A stretch of DNA of 64,000 nucleotides from Catonella massiliensis (GCF_016651435.1 NZ_JAEPRJ010000001.1:3038001-3102000); one strand, 5' to 3'; shown: positions 51,001-60,940, counted from the first letter of the stretch. Made by a program: numbers and translations. The notes: generated by a model not told the origin, from the letters alone.

Positions 51001-52500
51001 ATGATTAGACTACAGGTTGTTGAAGACGAAGCTCCGATAAGGAACGGAATCATAAGACATGTTCCCTTTGCGGAGCTTGGTGTAGATGAAGTAAGAAGTG
51101 CCTCCAGTGCTGAAGAAGCACTGGAGATTATGAGCGAATATAAGCCTGATATCATTATTTCAGACATAAGAATGCCTGGGATGGGAGGTATTGAGCTTTG
51201 CAAGACTTATAAAAATAAGGCAAAGGACTGCCAAATCATTTTTATAAGCGGATTTTCGGATAAGGAATATCTGACTACCGCAATCTCTTTGGGTGCAGTT
51301 AACTATATTGAAAAGCCTATTGACATTGAAGAGTTAAAAAAGTCGATTAAAAAGGCTGTAGATGCTGTAGTTAAGATAAACAGACAGCATAAGAACCTTT
51401 TACATAGTGTGCTTACACTTCCGGAAGAAGCCATAAAGGATTCTTTGCATCAAAACGGGGAGGCGGAAGGCATTTTTACTCCAATTTTATTTACAGCTAA
51501 GGAAGGTATTGTAAGCCTTAGCTCAGTAGCTAAAGGCCTTACAGAGCTGTTATCAGAAGGAACAGCTAAGGAGTACACTTCCCTCACGGACTCTCTTGGA
51601 GGCAATATTTACCTCATTCTTCTTAAGAGCAATGAGAGTTTAGATGATATTAACGCCAAGATGATTGGTGAAAAGTTACTCTCGGTCAGAAAAAATGATG
51701 AGCAATGGTTTGTTGCTCTTGGCAGTGAGATGAAAGGCTTTGCCTGCCCTGAACCTGAAGAATTAAAAAAAGAAATTGCGAGATTAAAGAAGCAGCTTAA
51801 TTCACTTTCATATCTTGGCTGGAATAAAATATCCACAAAGAAAGATGAGGCTGTTGATAAATATGTGAGTTTATCAGATGTGGAGCTTGCAGACTTTCAA
51901 AAGATGATAAATGCTGGTGAGACTGAGAGTATGCTAAAGCAGGTAAACTACTGGTGTAACAAGCTGATACAGGACAGGGCCGCCATGAATCTGTCGGTAA
52001 AGAATAGCTTTTATACCCTGCATAATATGATTGAAAAGCATTATGGAAGCAAAACGGAAGATACTATTTATGAAGGCAGTTATGTATTTATAGAAGAAGC
52101 AAAGTCGGTAGAGGAAATCTGTGATTATATATGCAGTTACATTAAGGAAATTAAGACAGTAAAGCAAAATGTCTCAAGTAATTATATTATTAAAGAAGTT
52201 TGCAACTATATAAACAGCCACATATCAAAAACTGACTTATCAATAGTTGAGCTTTCTGAGGTTGCCTGCCTTGCGCCTACCTATCTGAGCGCACTCTTTC
52301 GCAAAAAGACAGGTAACACAATAAGCTCTTATATCCAGGAAATGAGACTAAATAAGGCATGTGAGTTGTTAAAGAATCCTGCTTATAAGCAGTATGAGGT
52401 TGCTGAAATGGTAGGCTATGATGATGCCAAGTATTTTGCCAAAGCATTTAAGAAGAAGATGGGACTAACACCATCAGAATATAGGGATAATATGCCATGA
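51001..52500 (+). CDS. Response regulator, YesN type (REC + AraC HTH)
   Basis: A 499-residue regulator. The receiver domain (1-120) has the phosphoacceptor D55 in IIISDIRMPGMGG and the conserved K in NYIEKPIDIEE. A linker of about 270 residues follows, and the AraC-type helix-turn-helix (about 395-497) ends YDDAKYFAKAFKKKMGLTPSEYR. Its stop overlaps the histidine kinase start by 4 bases, so the two are coupled. Such pairs activate nearby oligosaccharide ABC operons in Firmicutes. Candidate binding sites occur upstream of both the binding-protein and permease genes (54284 and 56019). Confidence 0.93.
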   Translation: MIRLQVVEDEAPIRNGIIRHVPFAELGVDEVRSASSAEEALEIMSEYKPDIIISDIRMPGMGGIELCKTYKNKAKDCQIIFISGFSDKEYLTTAISLGAVNYIEKPIDIEELKKSIKKAVDAVVKINRQHKNLLHSVLTLPEEAIKDSLHQNGEAEGIFTPILFTAKEGIVSLSSVAKGLTELLSEGTAKEYTSLTDSLGGNIYLILLKSNESLDDINAKMIGEKLLSVRKNDEQWFVALGSEMKGFACPEPEELKKEIARLKKQLNSLSYLGWNKISTKKDEAVDKYVSLSDVELADFQKMINAGETESMLKQVNYWCNKLIQDRAAMNLSVKNSFYTLHNMIEKHYGSKTEDTIYEGSYVFIEEAKSVEEICDYICSYIKEIKTVKQNVSSNYIIKEVCNYINSHISKTDLSIVELSEVACLAPTYLSALFRKKTGNTISSYIQEMRLNKACELLKNPAYKQYEVAEMVGYDDAKYFAKAFKKKMGLTPSEYRDNMP

Positions 52501-54278
52501 AACTTTTAGTCAAATTAAAAAATAAGTTTAATGCTCTCCCAATGAATAAGAAGATGCATATCTCGTTTGTGCTTCCGATAGTTCTACTTTTGGGAGTACT
52601 GCTTTTAGGTATGGGTTCTCTTTTTGAAAGTTTATATAAAAAACAAATAAATTACAGCATAGAAAGAGCAAATACACAGGCGGATGCATTTATTAGCAAT
52701 TACCTTAGTAATCTAAGATTTATAGCAGACCAGATTAAGTCTGACAGAGATATAAGAAGTGTCCTTGCAGATAAGAACTTCGGCAATAAGAAGGACTTGG
52801 GAGATAATTATAGGGAGTTCCTTAAGCTTAACTCTGCATTTGGCTCCATTGAGGTTGCTCATCCTAATTTTAAGATAGGAATGTTTTTAAAAGATACGAT
52901 ACTATATTCAAACAATAAACATTTCTTTTATCCGGAATCTGATTTATTTGCACATCCAGGGCCTATAGGTAAAAATTATTATGCCATATTTAAGGTAAAA
53001 GAAAAAAATAATAACTATGAATATCTAAGCTTCATAACTAAATATAACGTACAAAAGACTGACGGAGAGTTAGAAACTTATTCTGTCATGTCGCAGGTTG
53101 ACATTGAGAAGCTAAAAAAGGTGCTTGAAAGTGCAAAGAGCGTGGAAGGTGCCCTTCTCTATCTTGTCGATGAAAAAGGTACTGTACTTGTTCATCCAAA
53201 TAACAGGGCTAATATGGAACTTCCAAATGTAAAGAATTACAAAGCGATGAGTCTGGTTAAGCTTGAGGATGGGGAGTTCTATTATACCAGGAGAATCATG
53301 GATAATGACTGGAAGATAGTAAGCCTTATACCTAAAGTGAAAATAAAGAAACAGAGCAGTATAGTGACTACTATCTATATAGCAGCAACGGTAATTATGA
53401 TTGCAATAGTTTTCACTATTTCTTTTGTGTTTTCTAAGTATTATTCAGGTAAGATATTTGCTCTAAAAAAGAGAGTAAATGATATAACCGAAGGTAATTT
53501 ATCGGTTATAAATGAAGAAGTGGATTCAAGTACAAAGGATGAAATGGATGAGCTTTACAATAACTTTGAATTCATGGTATCGGAAGTTAAGAGGCTTATG
53601 AAAGAGCAGTACAGACTTGGTAAAGATGTGACAAGAGCAGAAATGAGGGCATTACAGGCACAGATTAATCCACATTTCCTATATAACACACTCGACTTAA
53701 TCAACTGGGGAGCACTTGACTACGGGGCTGAATCAGTTGCCAAAATTGCAAGAGATTTGGGGCAGTTTTACAGGCTTAGCTTAAACCATGGAAGTGCCGT
53801 TATAAGTATAGCAGAGGAATTTTTACATGTAGAGTGCTTTATAAGAATTGAAAATGTACATTATGAAGGTGCTATTCATCTTGAGACAGAGGTAGATGAG
53901 GATATAAAAAATTTCGCCTGTCTAAACATACTTCTACAACCATTTGTAGAAAATGCAATAGTACATGGAATAGCTGAGCATTCTGACATCAAAGAGGTAA
54001 ATATAAAGATAACCGCTAACAAGTTAGAGGATGATATAGAGTTTCATATAATTGATGACGGATTGGGAGTAGACAAGGATGAGATAGAAAAGCTTCTTAA
54101 CGAGCGGCCTGTTGGAGGATTTAGAGGCTTTGGCATAAATAACGTAAACTTCAGACTTAAGCTCTGTTATGGAGAAGATTACGGTATACATTATGACAAT
54201 GTAAAGCCTCATGGAACTGACGTAACCATAAGGATAAAAGCACTTACAATAAATGAGCTCGAAGAAGCATTGATGTAG
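52497..54278 (+). CDS. Sensor histidine kinase, YesM type
   Basis: A 593-residue membrane sensor. The first transmembrane helix lies at about 22-44, an extracellular sensing domain at about 45-285, the second helix at 288-310, then HAMP, the His_kinase region with phosphoacceptor H393 in AQINPHFLYNTLD, and a GHKL ATPase domain with QPFVENAIVHG and IDDGLGVD. This class senses extracellular saccharides directly or through the binding protein. Gene order (RR, HK, binding protein, permeases) is standard for the YesMN-Lpl group. Confidence 0.93.
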   Translation: MKLLVKLKNKFNALPMNKKMHISFVLPIVLLLGVLLLGMGSLFESLYKKQINYSIERANTQADAFISNYLSNLRFIADQIKSDRDIRSVLADKNFGNKKDLGDNYREFLKLNSAFGSIEVAHPNFKIGMFLKDTILYSNNKHFFYPESDLFAHPGPIGKNYYAIFKVKEKNNNYEYLSFITKYNVQKTDGELETYSVMSQVDIEKLKKVLESAKSVEGALLYLVDEKGTVLVHPNNRANMELPNVKNYKAMSLVKLEDGEFYYTRRIMDNDWKIVSLIPKVKIKKQSSIVTTIYIAATVIMIAIVFTISFVFSKYYSGKIFALKKRVNDITEGNLSVINEEVDSSTKDEMDELYNNFEFMVSEVKRLMKEQYRLGKDVTRAEMRALQAQINPHFLYNTLDLINWGALDYGAESVAKIARDLGQFYRLSLNHGSAVISIAEEFLHVECFIRIENVHYEGAIHLETEVDEDIKNFACLNILLQPFVENAIVHGIAEHSDIKEVNIKITANKLEDDIEFHIIDDGLGVDKDEIEKLLNERPVGGFRGFGINNVNFRLKLCYGEDYGIHYDNVKPHGTDVTIRIKALTINELEEALM

Positions 54279-54283
54279 ATACA

Positions 54284-54322
54284 CAAAAATTTCCCCCTTT
54301 TCTTAAAATCGTCTGTGTAAAA
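54284..54322 (+). promoter_or_regulatory. Candidate YesN-type activator site before the second binding-protein gene
   Basis: AAAAATTTCCCCCTTTTCTT followed 19 bases later by TGTAAA (54316-54321). The same arrangement is found before the permease gene at 56019. A TTATAC minus-10-like box lies about 25 bases downstream of TGTAAA. Confidence 0.5.
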
Positions 54323-54399
54323 TGCGGTAAAAATAAATTAAAATTATACCAACAGTAATCCGCATGAATAACTTTAAGGCGGTAAAAAGGAGGAAAAAA

Positions 54400-55926
54400 A
54401 TGAAAAAAAGATTATTATCTGCTTTTGTTGCATCTTGTCTCATAGCCTGCAGTTTGACGGGCTGTGGAAGTAAGGGTAGTACAGAAAAAGCTTCAACTGC
54501 TGCAAGCACAGCAAAATCAGGGAGTGCTGCAAACCAGTTTGCAGATGAAGTAAACCTTACAATGTATGTTGTAAGTGACAGACCGGCAGGACAGGATTTA
54601 ATAGATGAGAATTTCAACAAGCTTCTAAAGGAGAAGATGAATACAACTCTTACTATTAACTGGATACCTTGGTCTGACTTTGCAAACAAGTATCCGCTTT
54701 TATTCTCCTCAGGAGAAGAGTTTGACATGGCTTATACATCAAACTGGCTTAACTGGACACAGCTTGCAAGAAAAGGTGCTTTTATGAACCTTGATGACCT
54801 CTGGGAGAAGTATGCACCTGATAACTTTAAGGCAACCACTGACAATGCTAAGAAACAGGCAAAGGTAGATGGCCACTACTATGTAATCCCTACCCAGCTC
54901 GCTACTTATAAGGGATATGGACCTATCTACCGTACAAAGTTTGACGATGGCAAGGAATACAAAGAAGAAGTTAAAGACTTTGAAAGCTATGAGAAATACT
55001 TAGACTGGGTAAAAGAGAATGAACCTGGAATACAGCCTTTTGAAGTATATGCAGAAGGAACAGCAGCTGATGATAACTGGATGTACATCAATGGTTTCTG
55101 CAACTCAAAGGGTGCTACAAACGACTTCCTTTTCTTCGACCCTAAGGAAGCAAATCCTAAGCTTTTCACATATTATGAGTACCCTCAGGTAAAGGATTAT
55201 CTTTCCATGATGAAGCGTTGGAATGAAAAAGGCTTCTTCTCAAAGTCAGCCCTGTCTGATACAGACGCAACAAAGACACAGAATGGTGTAGCTGCTACAA
55301 GGCTTCACAACATAGATACTTATGGAGGGTATTATTCAATGCATCCTGAGTGGAATTTTAAATTTGCTGACTTTGTTAAGTATGAGGCACATCTTCCTTA
55401 TACACAGGATGCCCTTGCTATATCCCATACCTCAAAGAACCCTGAGAGAGCCCTGGCATTCTGGAATCTTGTAACTACTGATAGAGAAGTTTACGATGCT
55501 TTCTACTTTGGTGTACTTGGAACAAGCTACGAGCTTGACGACAAGGGACGTTTCACATTGCTTGATACTAACAATTACAATACATCAGCTATGTGGGCTG
55601 TAAGAACCAATGAGCTTCACCGTATGGATGCTAAATACCCTGACTCCTACGAGACACTTCGTAAGGAATGGGAAGAGAAGATAAAGGCTGATGATACAGC
55701 AGAGAAGTTCTCATCTTTTATTATAGATACATCTAAGATTGAGACAGAATATGCAGCCTGCAACAGCGTACATCAGCAGTACTGGTGGCCACTAGAGCTT
55801 GGTTATACCGATATTGACAAGGGTCTTGCTGAGTATGAAGCAAAGATGAAGGCAGCAGGTGTTGACAAGGTTAGAGCTGAAATACAGAGACAGCTTGATG
55901 AATATGTAGCAGGTCTTGGTAAATAA
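54400..55926 (+). CDS. ABC transporter oligosaccharide-binding lipoprotein (LplA-like)
   Basis: A 508-residue extracellular solute-binding protein. Signal peptide and lipobox LTGC (MKKRLLSAFVASC is the h-region) are followed by a Ser/Ala/Thr linker and the fold beginning VNLTMYVVSDRPAGQ. ATG 54400 lies 8 bases after AAAAGGAGG and gives the correct lipoprotein start; an ATG 12 codons upstream is less suitable. It is regulated presumably by the adjoining two-component system and pairs with the two permeases. The ligand is probably an oligosaccharide from beta-glucan, xylan or galactan, as judged by the neighbouring GH5, GH43 and GH42. Confidence 0.9.
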   Translation: MKKRLLSAFVASCLIACSLTGCGSKGSTEKASTAASTAKSGSAANQFADEVNLTMYVVSDRPAGQDLIDENFNKLLKEKMNTTLTINWIPWSDFANKYPLLFSSGEEFDMAYTSNWLNWTQLARKGAFMNLDDLWEKYAPDNFKATTDNAKKQAKVDGHYYVIPTQLATYKGYGPIYRTKFDDGKEYKEEVKDFESYEKYLDWVKENEPGIQPFEVYAEGTAADDNWMYINGFCNSKGATNDFLFFDPKEANPKLFTYYEYPQVKDYLSMMKRWNEKGFFSKSALSDTDATKTQNGVAATRLHNIDTYGGYYSMHPEWNFKFADFVKYEAHLPYTQDALAISHTSKNPERALAFWNLVTTDREVYDAFYFGVLGTSYELDDKGRFTLLDTNNYNTSAMWAVRTNELHRMDAKYPDSYETLRKEWEEKIKADDTAEKFSSFIIDTSKIETEYAACNSVHQQYWWPLELGYTDIDKGLAEYEAKMKAAGVDKVRAEIQRQLDEYVAGLGK

Positions 55927-55945
55927 AAATTTATAAAATGACAGG

Positions 55946-55980
55946 AAAAGTGCAGTCCATTATGGGCTGTGCTTTTTCCT
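55946..55980 (+). terminator. Hairpin between second binding-protein and permease genes
   Basis: AAAAGTGCAGTCC (55946-55958) pairs with GGGCTGTGCTTTT (55964-55976) over 13 positions with G-U pairs, followed by T/C. The permease genes have their own promoter-like region just downstream. Confidence 0.75.
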
Positions 55981-56018
55981 TTAATAAAGGCACTGATTTT
56001 TAGATGTAATTTAAAACT

Positions 56019-56058
56019 TAAATTTTTCCCCTATTTCATAATTATATAAGTGTAAACT
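56019..56058 (+). promoter_or_regulatory. Candidate YesN-type activator site before the permease genes
   Basis: TAAATTTTTCCCCTATTTCA followed 20 bases after the last C by TGTAAA (56051-56056), with TACAAT (56074-56079) as possible minus-10. It mirrors the element at 54284. Confidence 0.5.
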
Positions 56059-56110
56059 CATTTGATAAAAAGCTACAATTAAGAAAATGAAATATTATGA
56101 GGAGGCAGCA

Positions 56111-57031
56111 ATGAAAACTAACGGTTTTTTAGCGGAATTTAAGAAGAATAAACCGCTGTTTGTGATGATTTGTCCCGCAGTTATTCTTACTATTGTTATG
56201 GCGTATCTTCCTATGTCAGGACTTGTCTTGGCTTTCAAGAACTATAGGTTTGACCTTGGAGTATTTGGAAGTGATTGGAACGGTATAGAGAACTTTAGAT
56301 ATCTCTTTGAATCAGGCACGGGATGGCTGATTACAAAGAATACCATAGTATATAATCTGGTTAATCTTATAACCTCGCAGCTGCTTGCGATAGCTATAGC
56401 AATCTTCATCTCTGAGATAAACAAAAAGGTATTTAAGAAAGTGTCTCAGTCATTGATTTTCCTGCCTTACTTTATATCCTGGGTAATCGTAGGAACCTTT
56501 GTGTTTGCAATATTTAACTATGAAACAGGCCTGTTAAACAGCATCATAAAAGCCTTTGGAGGAGATCCGGTAAATGTCTATGAAATGCCCGGTATCTGGC
56601 CTGTAATCATAGCCTGCTTTAACTCCTGGAAATGGTGTGGTTACAACTCAGTTATATATATAGCCGCAATAGTTGGTGTAGATGCTGAGATATATGAGGC
56701 TGCATCAGTTGATGGAGCAAATATTTTCCAGAGGATAAGAAATATCACCCTACCATCGATAAGAGCAACAGTTATCACAATGCTTCTTCTAAACGTAGGC
56801 CGTATTCTTCGTGGAGACTTTGAAATGTTTTACCAGATAGTTGGACAAAACGGTCAATTGTTTAATGCAACCGATGTTATTGATACTTATGTATTTCGCT
56901 CCCTCTTACAGAATTCGAACCTGGGGATGAGTGCGGCGGCATCGCTGTATCAGTCAGTACTTTGTTTTGTAATAATTATAATCGTCAATAAGATAGTTAA
57001 AAAGGTTGATGAATCAAATGCTTTATTCTAA
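56111..57031 (+). CDS. ABC transporter permease, LplB-like
   Basis: A 306-residue permease with six membrane spans and the EAA loop EAASVDGANIFQRIRNITLP. The N-terminus is MKTNGFLAEFKKNKPLF before the first helix. ATG 56111 is favoured because GAGGAGG lies 4-5 bases upstream; the ATG at 56087 has nothing. It is followed by the partner permease 11 bases later. As in the first importer, no ATPase gene is nearby. Confidence 0.9.
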   Translation: MKTNGFLAEFKKNKPLFVMICPAVILTIVMAYLPMSGLVLAFKNYRFDLGVFGSDWNGIENFRYLFESGTGWLITKNTIVYNLVNLITSQLLAIAIAIFISEINKKVFKKVSQSLIFLPYFISWVIVGTFVFAIFNYETGLLNSIIKAFGGDPVNVYEMPGIWPVIIACFNSWKWCGYNSVIYIAAIVGVDAEIYEAASVDGANIFQRIRNITLPSIRATVITMLLLNVGRILRGDFEMFYQIVGQNGQLFNATDVIDTYVFRSLLQNSNLGMSAAASLYQSVLCFVIIIIVNKIVKKVDESNALF

Positions 57032-57042
57032 AGGAGGAAAAT

Positions 57043-57972
57043 ATGGCAGCTAAAAATAAAGACATAGAAAGCAGCGGCTTAGGCTCTAAGGTTAAGCTTA
57101 GCACTTCTTCAAAGTTATTTTATATATTAGCCTATGTATGTGTTGGACTTATGGCTCTCATATGTATAATACCGTTTATAGTGCTGATATCAGGCTCATT
57201 TACATCCGAGAACTATATCAGGACACAGGGATACAGCCTTTTTATCAATGATTTTTCAACCAAGGCCTATGGTCTCATATTCAGGAATCCGGTTACAGTG
57301 TTTCGTGCCTATGGTATATCTATCTTAATAACAGGTGTTGGTACTATCTTAGGTACTTTACTAATCACTATGACAGCCTATGTAATTTGTAGAAAAGATT
57401 TTAAGTACAGAAACCACTTTTCATTTTTCTTTTACTTTACCACCCTTTTTAACGGTGGAATGGTTTCAACCTATATCTTCTACATTCAGTATTTGAAATT
57501 AAAGGACAGTCTTTGGGCTCTCATATTGCCTGGATTATTCAACGTATTTTATCTGCTCATAATGAGGAGCTTTGTAAACACAATACCGCCATCACTTATA
57601 GAAGCATCAAAGATAGATGGTGCAGGGGAGTACAGGATTTTTTTCCAGGTAGTCTTCCCGCTTCTTAAGCCGGGCCTTGCTACTGTAGGACTGTTTATGG
57701 CACTCGGATATTGGAATGACTGGTACAATGCAATGCTTTATATAAACAGCAATACTAAGTTCCCTCTACAGTATATGCTATACAATCTCTTACAGCAGAC
57801 GCAGGCGCTCGCAAGAATAGCCTCGCAGTCCGGCATCAGTGTGGCTGATTTGCCGTCTAACAGTCTTAAGATGGCAATGGCAATAGTTGCAACCGGCCCT
57901 ATACTCCTTGTATATCCTTTTGTACAAAAGTACTTTGTAAAAGGTATTACAGTGGGTTCTGTAAAGGGTTGA
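57043..57972 (+). CDS. ABC transporter permease, YtcP-like
   Basis: A 309-residue second permease. A polar N-terminus of about 28 residues precedes six spans, and the EAA loop is EASKIDGAGEYRIFFQVVFP. The C-terminal FVKGITVGSVKG is typical of the LplC/YtcP group. It forms the channel with LplB-like protein. AAAGGAGG at 57031-57038 precedes the ATG. GH5 begins 61 bases after its stop. Confidence 0.9.
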   Translation: MAAKNKDIESSGLGSKVKLSTSSKLFYILAYVCVGLMALICIIPFIVLISGSFTSENYIRTQGYSLFINDFSTKAYGLIFRNPVTVFRAYGISILITGVGTILGTLLITMTAYVICRKDFKYRNHFSFFFYFTTLFNGGMVSTYIFYIQYLKLKDSLWALILPGLFNVFYLLIMRSFVNTIPPSLIEASKIDGAGEYRIFFQVVFPLLKPGLATVGLFMALGYWNDWYNAMLYINSNTKFPLQYMLYNLLQQTQALARIASQSGISVADLPSNSLKMAMAIVATGPILLVYPFVQKYFVKGITVGSVKG

Positions 57973-58033
57973 TATTTATAAAGTAAAGATCGTGATACAT
58001 TTAACAAACTAGCAAATATTAGAAAGGTAAAAA

Positions 58034-59209
58034 ATGAATACAAGAATTGATAAAGTAAAAGGTGTAAATTTAGGGAACTGGCTGGTTCTAGAGAAATGGA
58101 TGAGTCCGGAGCTCTTTGCAGGGACTACAGCGGAAGATGAATATTATCTTCCTACACAGCTTCCAAAAGAAGTATATGAAGCAAGAATACGCCAGCACAG
58201 GGCTGAGTATATTTCTGAGAGAGATTTTGTATACATAAAGTCTCTTGGCTTAAATTCAGTAAGGATACCCGTTCCATACTTCATATTTGGTGACAGAGAA
58301 CCATTTATAGGCTGTATTGAAGAGCTTGACAAGGCATTCAACTGGGCAGAGCGATATGGGCTCAGTATTCTTATAGACCTACATACTGCACCTGATAGTC
58401 AGAACGGCTTTGACAATGGCGGAATAAGTGGAGTATGCAAGTGGTCTAGCGAACCCGAAGAGGTTGAATTTGTGCTGACTGTACTTGAAAGGCTTGCACA
58501 CCGCTATGGAGAGAGAAAGGGACTTTGGGGCATCCAGATAATAAATGAACCTGTATCTGAGGATTTGTGGGACATGGTTCAAAAGAGATATCCGCCTGTT
58601 GATAGTAAAAAGGCTGAGGGCTCAGGTCCTGTTACAAGTAAATTTTTACGTGAGTTTTATGTAAAAGCTTATGACAGGCTAAGAAAATACCTCCCTAAGG
58701 AAAAATACGTTGTATTTCACGATGGCTTCCGCCTCAAAGAGTGGAAGGACTTTATGAGGGAGGATAGGTTTGAAAATGTTGTCCTTGATACCCATCAGTA
58801 TCTGATGGTGGCTGAGATGCAGGGAACCGCACAAACTCTTGATTCTTATGTAAAGTATATAAAAGATGTGTATGAAGAGGACGTAAAGGAAATGCAGGAG
58901 TATTTTCCTGTAATCTGCGGAGAGTGGTGCCTTTTTAACTCTCTCGCTTGTGGAAGGGATACAAAGGGCGGTCGGTCTGTATTAAATGGTGAGATGGAAG
59001 ATATAACTAAAGTGCTTAGTGATGAAGAAAAAAAGCATATTTACAAAACTCTTTGTAAGGCACAGCTTGAGGCGTGGAATGGGGGAAGCGGCTATTATTA
59101 CTGGAGCTACAAGTTACTTACAGATACTGTAAATACCAAAGGCTGGGAAGGCTGGGATCCTTGGGATCTTGGCAGAAGTGCAGCCTTTGGGTGGTTTGAA
59201 ACGGAGTAG
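58034..59209 (+). CDS. GH5-family glycoside hydrolase, cytosolic
   Basis: A 391-residue TIM-barrel hydrolase of the cellulase superfamily. The acid/base is E172 in IQIINEPVSED and the nucleophile E297 in CGEWCLF. The N-terminal phrase VKGVNLGNWLVLEKWMSPEL and the RIPVPYFIFGD stretch resemble exo-1,3-beta-glucanase-type GH5 (subfamily 9 like), but subfamily cannot be fixed by eye. There is no signal peptide, so it acts on imported oligosaccharides. AGAAAGGT precedes the ATG. It starts the enzyme group GH5-GH43-GH42. Confidence 0.9.
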   Translation: MNTRIDKVKGVNLGNWLVLEKWMSPELFAGTTAEDEYYLPTQLPKEVYEARIRQHRAEYISERDFVYIKSLGLNSVRIPVPYFIFGDREPFIGCIEELDKAFNWAERYGLSILIDLHTAPDSQNGFDNGGISGVCKWSSEPEEVEFVLTVLERLAHRYGERKGLWGIQIINEPVSEDLWDMVQKRYPPVDSKKAEGSGPVTSKFLREFYVKAYDRLRKYLPKEKYVVFHDGFRLKEWKDFMREDRFENVVLDTHQYLMVAEMQGTAQTLDSYVKYIKDVYEEDVKEMQEYFPVICGEWCLFNSLACGRDTKGGRSVLNGEMEDITKVLSDEEKKHIYKTLCKAQLEAWNGGSGYYYWSYKLLTDTVNTKGWEGWDPWDLGRSAAFGWFETE

Positions 59210-59212
59210 ACT

Positions 59213-60847
59213 ATGATAAAGAATCCAATACTTACAGGATTTAACCCGGATCCTTGCATTTGCAGAAAGGGAGATGATTTTTACATAGCAGTATCTTCTT
59301 TTGAATGGTTACCCGGAATCCCCATATATCATTCCAAAGACTTGAAACACTGGGAGTTATACACACATGTATTAACTCTTAATTCGCAGGTTGAACTTAG
59401 GAAGCTTCCATCTGCAAAAGGAGTGTGGGCTCCCTGCCTTACCTACTGCGAGGAAGAGGATAGCTTTTATGTTATCTATGGTGTGATGAACTCTATGAAT
59501 GCCAGATACTTTGATGTAGATAACTACCTTATAAAAGCAAAGGATATAAGAGGTCCTTGGACAGAACCTGTATATCTGCATTCTGCGGGATTTGACGCGT
59601 CTATACTACACGATGATGATGGAAGAAAATACATAGTTTCTCTGGAGTGGGAGACTAGAGACGGTTATGAAAAGCCAGGTGTAATCTGTGTTGCAGAGTA
59701 TGATACTAAGAACAAATGCCTGAAGGAATATCCTAAGCGGGTATACAACGGTGGTACTGATAGAGGCTGTATTGAAGCACCTCACCTTACTAAAAGGGGA
59801 GAGTATTACTATCTAATGTGTGCAGAAGGCGGAACGGGATACAATCACTGTGTTACTATGGCAAGGTCAAAGTCTCCATATGGGCCGTTTGAAAAGGACC
59901 CTATGAATCCCATACTGACCTCATCGCCAAATAATTCAAATGAAAGGGCAGATTGGGATCACCTAAAGCCAAGATACTATAATCCTGAGTCGGCTTTGCA
60001 AAAGTCAGGACATGGTAGTTATGTTAATCTGGATGAAAAAACTGCTTATCTGGTTCATCTATGTGCAAGACCGTTTGTGCCGGAGCTTAGATGTACTCTG
60101 GGGAGAGAAAGTGCGATTCAGAAAATGGTATGGACTGATGATGGCTGGCTTAGAATGGCAGATGGCACTAATCTGGCTAAGATTGAAACAGAGGAAGCAG
60201 ATTTGCCTGCTTTTGATGCAGAGATACTACCGGACAGAGATGATTTTGATGAGACGGTATTAAGAAAGGACTATTATTCCCCAAGAATATTCCCCAGTGA
60301 ATTTACAGACTGCAAAAGCAGGGAAGGCTTTATCAGACTTAGGGGGCAGGAATCTCTATCTTCACTTAATAGAGTGAGCCTCCTTTGCAGAAAACTACCA
60401 TCAGTAGAAGTTGAGGCTTCTGTATGCTTAGATTTTAACCCTGAGATATATCAACATAGTGCCGGCCTGGTGCTTTATTATGACAATATGAATTATATAG
60501 CGCTTAGGAAGTATTATTCAGATACTCTTAAGCAGCCTGCGGTTGCAATTATATCCCTTGAAAATGGTGAAAAGAAAGAACATCTGGACACAAGAACAGC
60601 TGTTGATTGCCGTATGCTTAGATTTGAACTAATCGTATCGGGCAGAGAAAGCTATTTCAAATGGGGATATGAGGGCGAGGATACCAAGCCTATTGGACCT
60701 GTTTTTGCTACGGATAAGCTTTCGGATGAATATTGCAAATACGGTGAGTTTACGGGCACGATGGTAGGTATATTCGCAGTAGACAGTATGTTTCACAAGA
60801 AGGAAGCTGATTTTGATTATTTTAGTGTAACTAATAAAGAAGAATAA
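59213..60847 (+). CDS. GH43-family beta-xylosidase/arabinofuranosidase, cytosolic
   Basis: A 544-residue enzyme: a five-bladed propeller (1-330) and a C-terminal beta-sandwich (about 350-540), as in GH43 subfamily 11-like xylosidases. The catalytic base is D13 in NPDPCICRKGDDFYIA, the pKa modulator D128 in GFDASILHDDDG and the acid E188 in GCIEAPHLTK. No export signal is present. It starts 3 bases after the GH5 stop, so the two are translated together. The expected substrate is xylo-oligosaccharide or an arabinosyl side chain. Confidence 0.92.
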   Translation: MIKNPILTGFNPDPCICRKGDDFYIAVSSFEWLPGIPIYHSKDLKHWELYTHVLTLNSQVELRKLPSAKGVWAPCLTYCEEEDSFYVIYGVMNSMNARYFDVDNYLIKAKDIRGPWTEPVYLHSAGFDASILHDDDGRKYIVSLEWETRDGYEKPGVICVAEYDTKNKCLKEYPKRVYNGGTDRGCIEAPHLTKRGEYYYLMCAEGGTGYNHCVTMARSKSPYGPFEKDPMNPILTSSPNNSNERADWDHLKPRYYNPESALQKSGHGSYVNLDEKTAYLVHLCARPFVPELRCTLGRESAIQKMVWTDDGWLRMADGTNLAKIETEEADLPAFDAEILPDRDDFDETVLRKDYYSPRIFPSEFTDCKSREGFIRLRGQESLSSLNRVSLLCRKLPSVEVEASVCLDFNPEIYQHSAGLVLYYDNMNYIALRKYYSDTLKQPAVAIISLENGEKKEHLDTRTAVDCRMLRFELIVSGRESYFKWGYEGEDTKPIGPVFATDKLSDEYCKYGEFTGTMVGIFAVDSMFHKKEADFDYFSVTNKEE

Positions 60848-60880
60848 AGCTATGGTTTAAGTCCAACCTGAACCTCAAAA

Positions 60881-60940
60881 GCATCTGTAGCAGTGTAATT
60901 TCATACATTTTGAGTTATACTGTCTACAGATGTTTTGTTT
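60881..60940 (+). terminator. Hairpin/terminator between GH43 and GH42 genes
   Basis: GCATCTGTAGCAGTGTAA (60881-60898) pairs with TTATACTGTCTACAGATG (60915-60932, one bulge), followed by TTTTGTTT. Confidence 0.75.
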
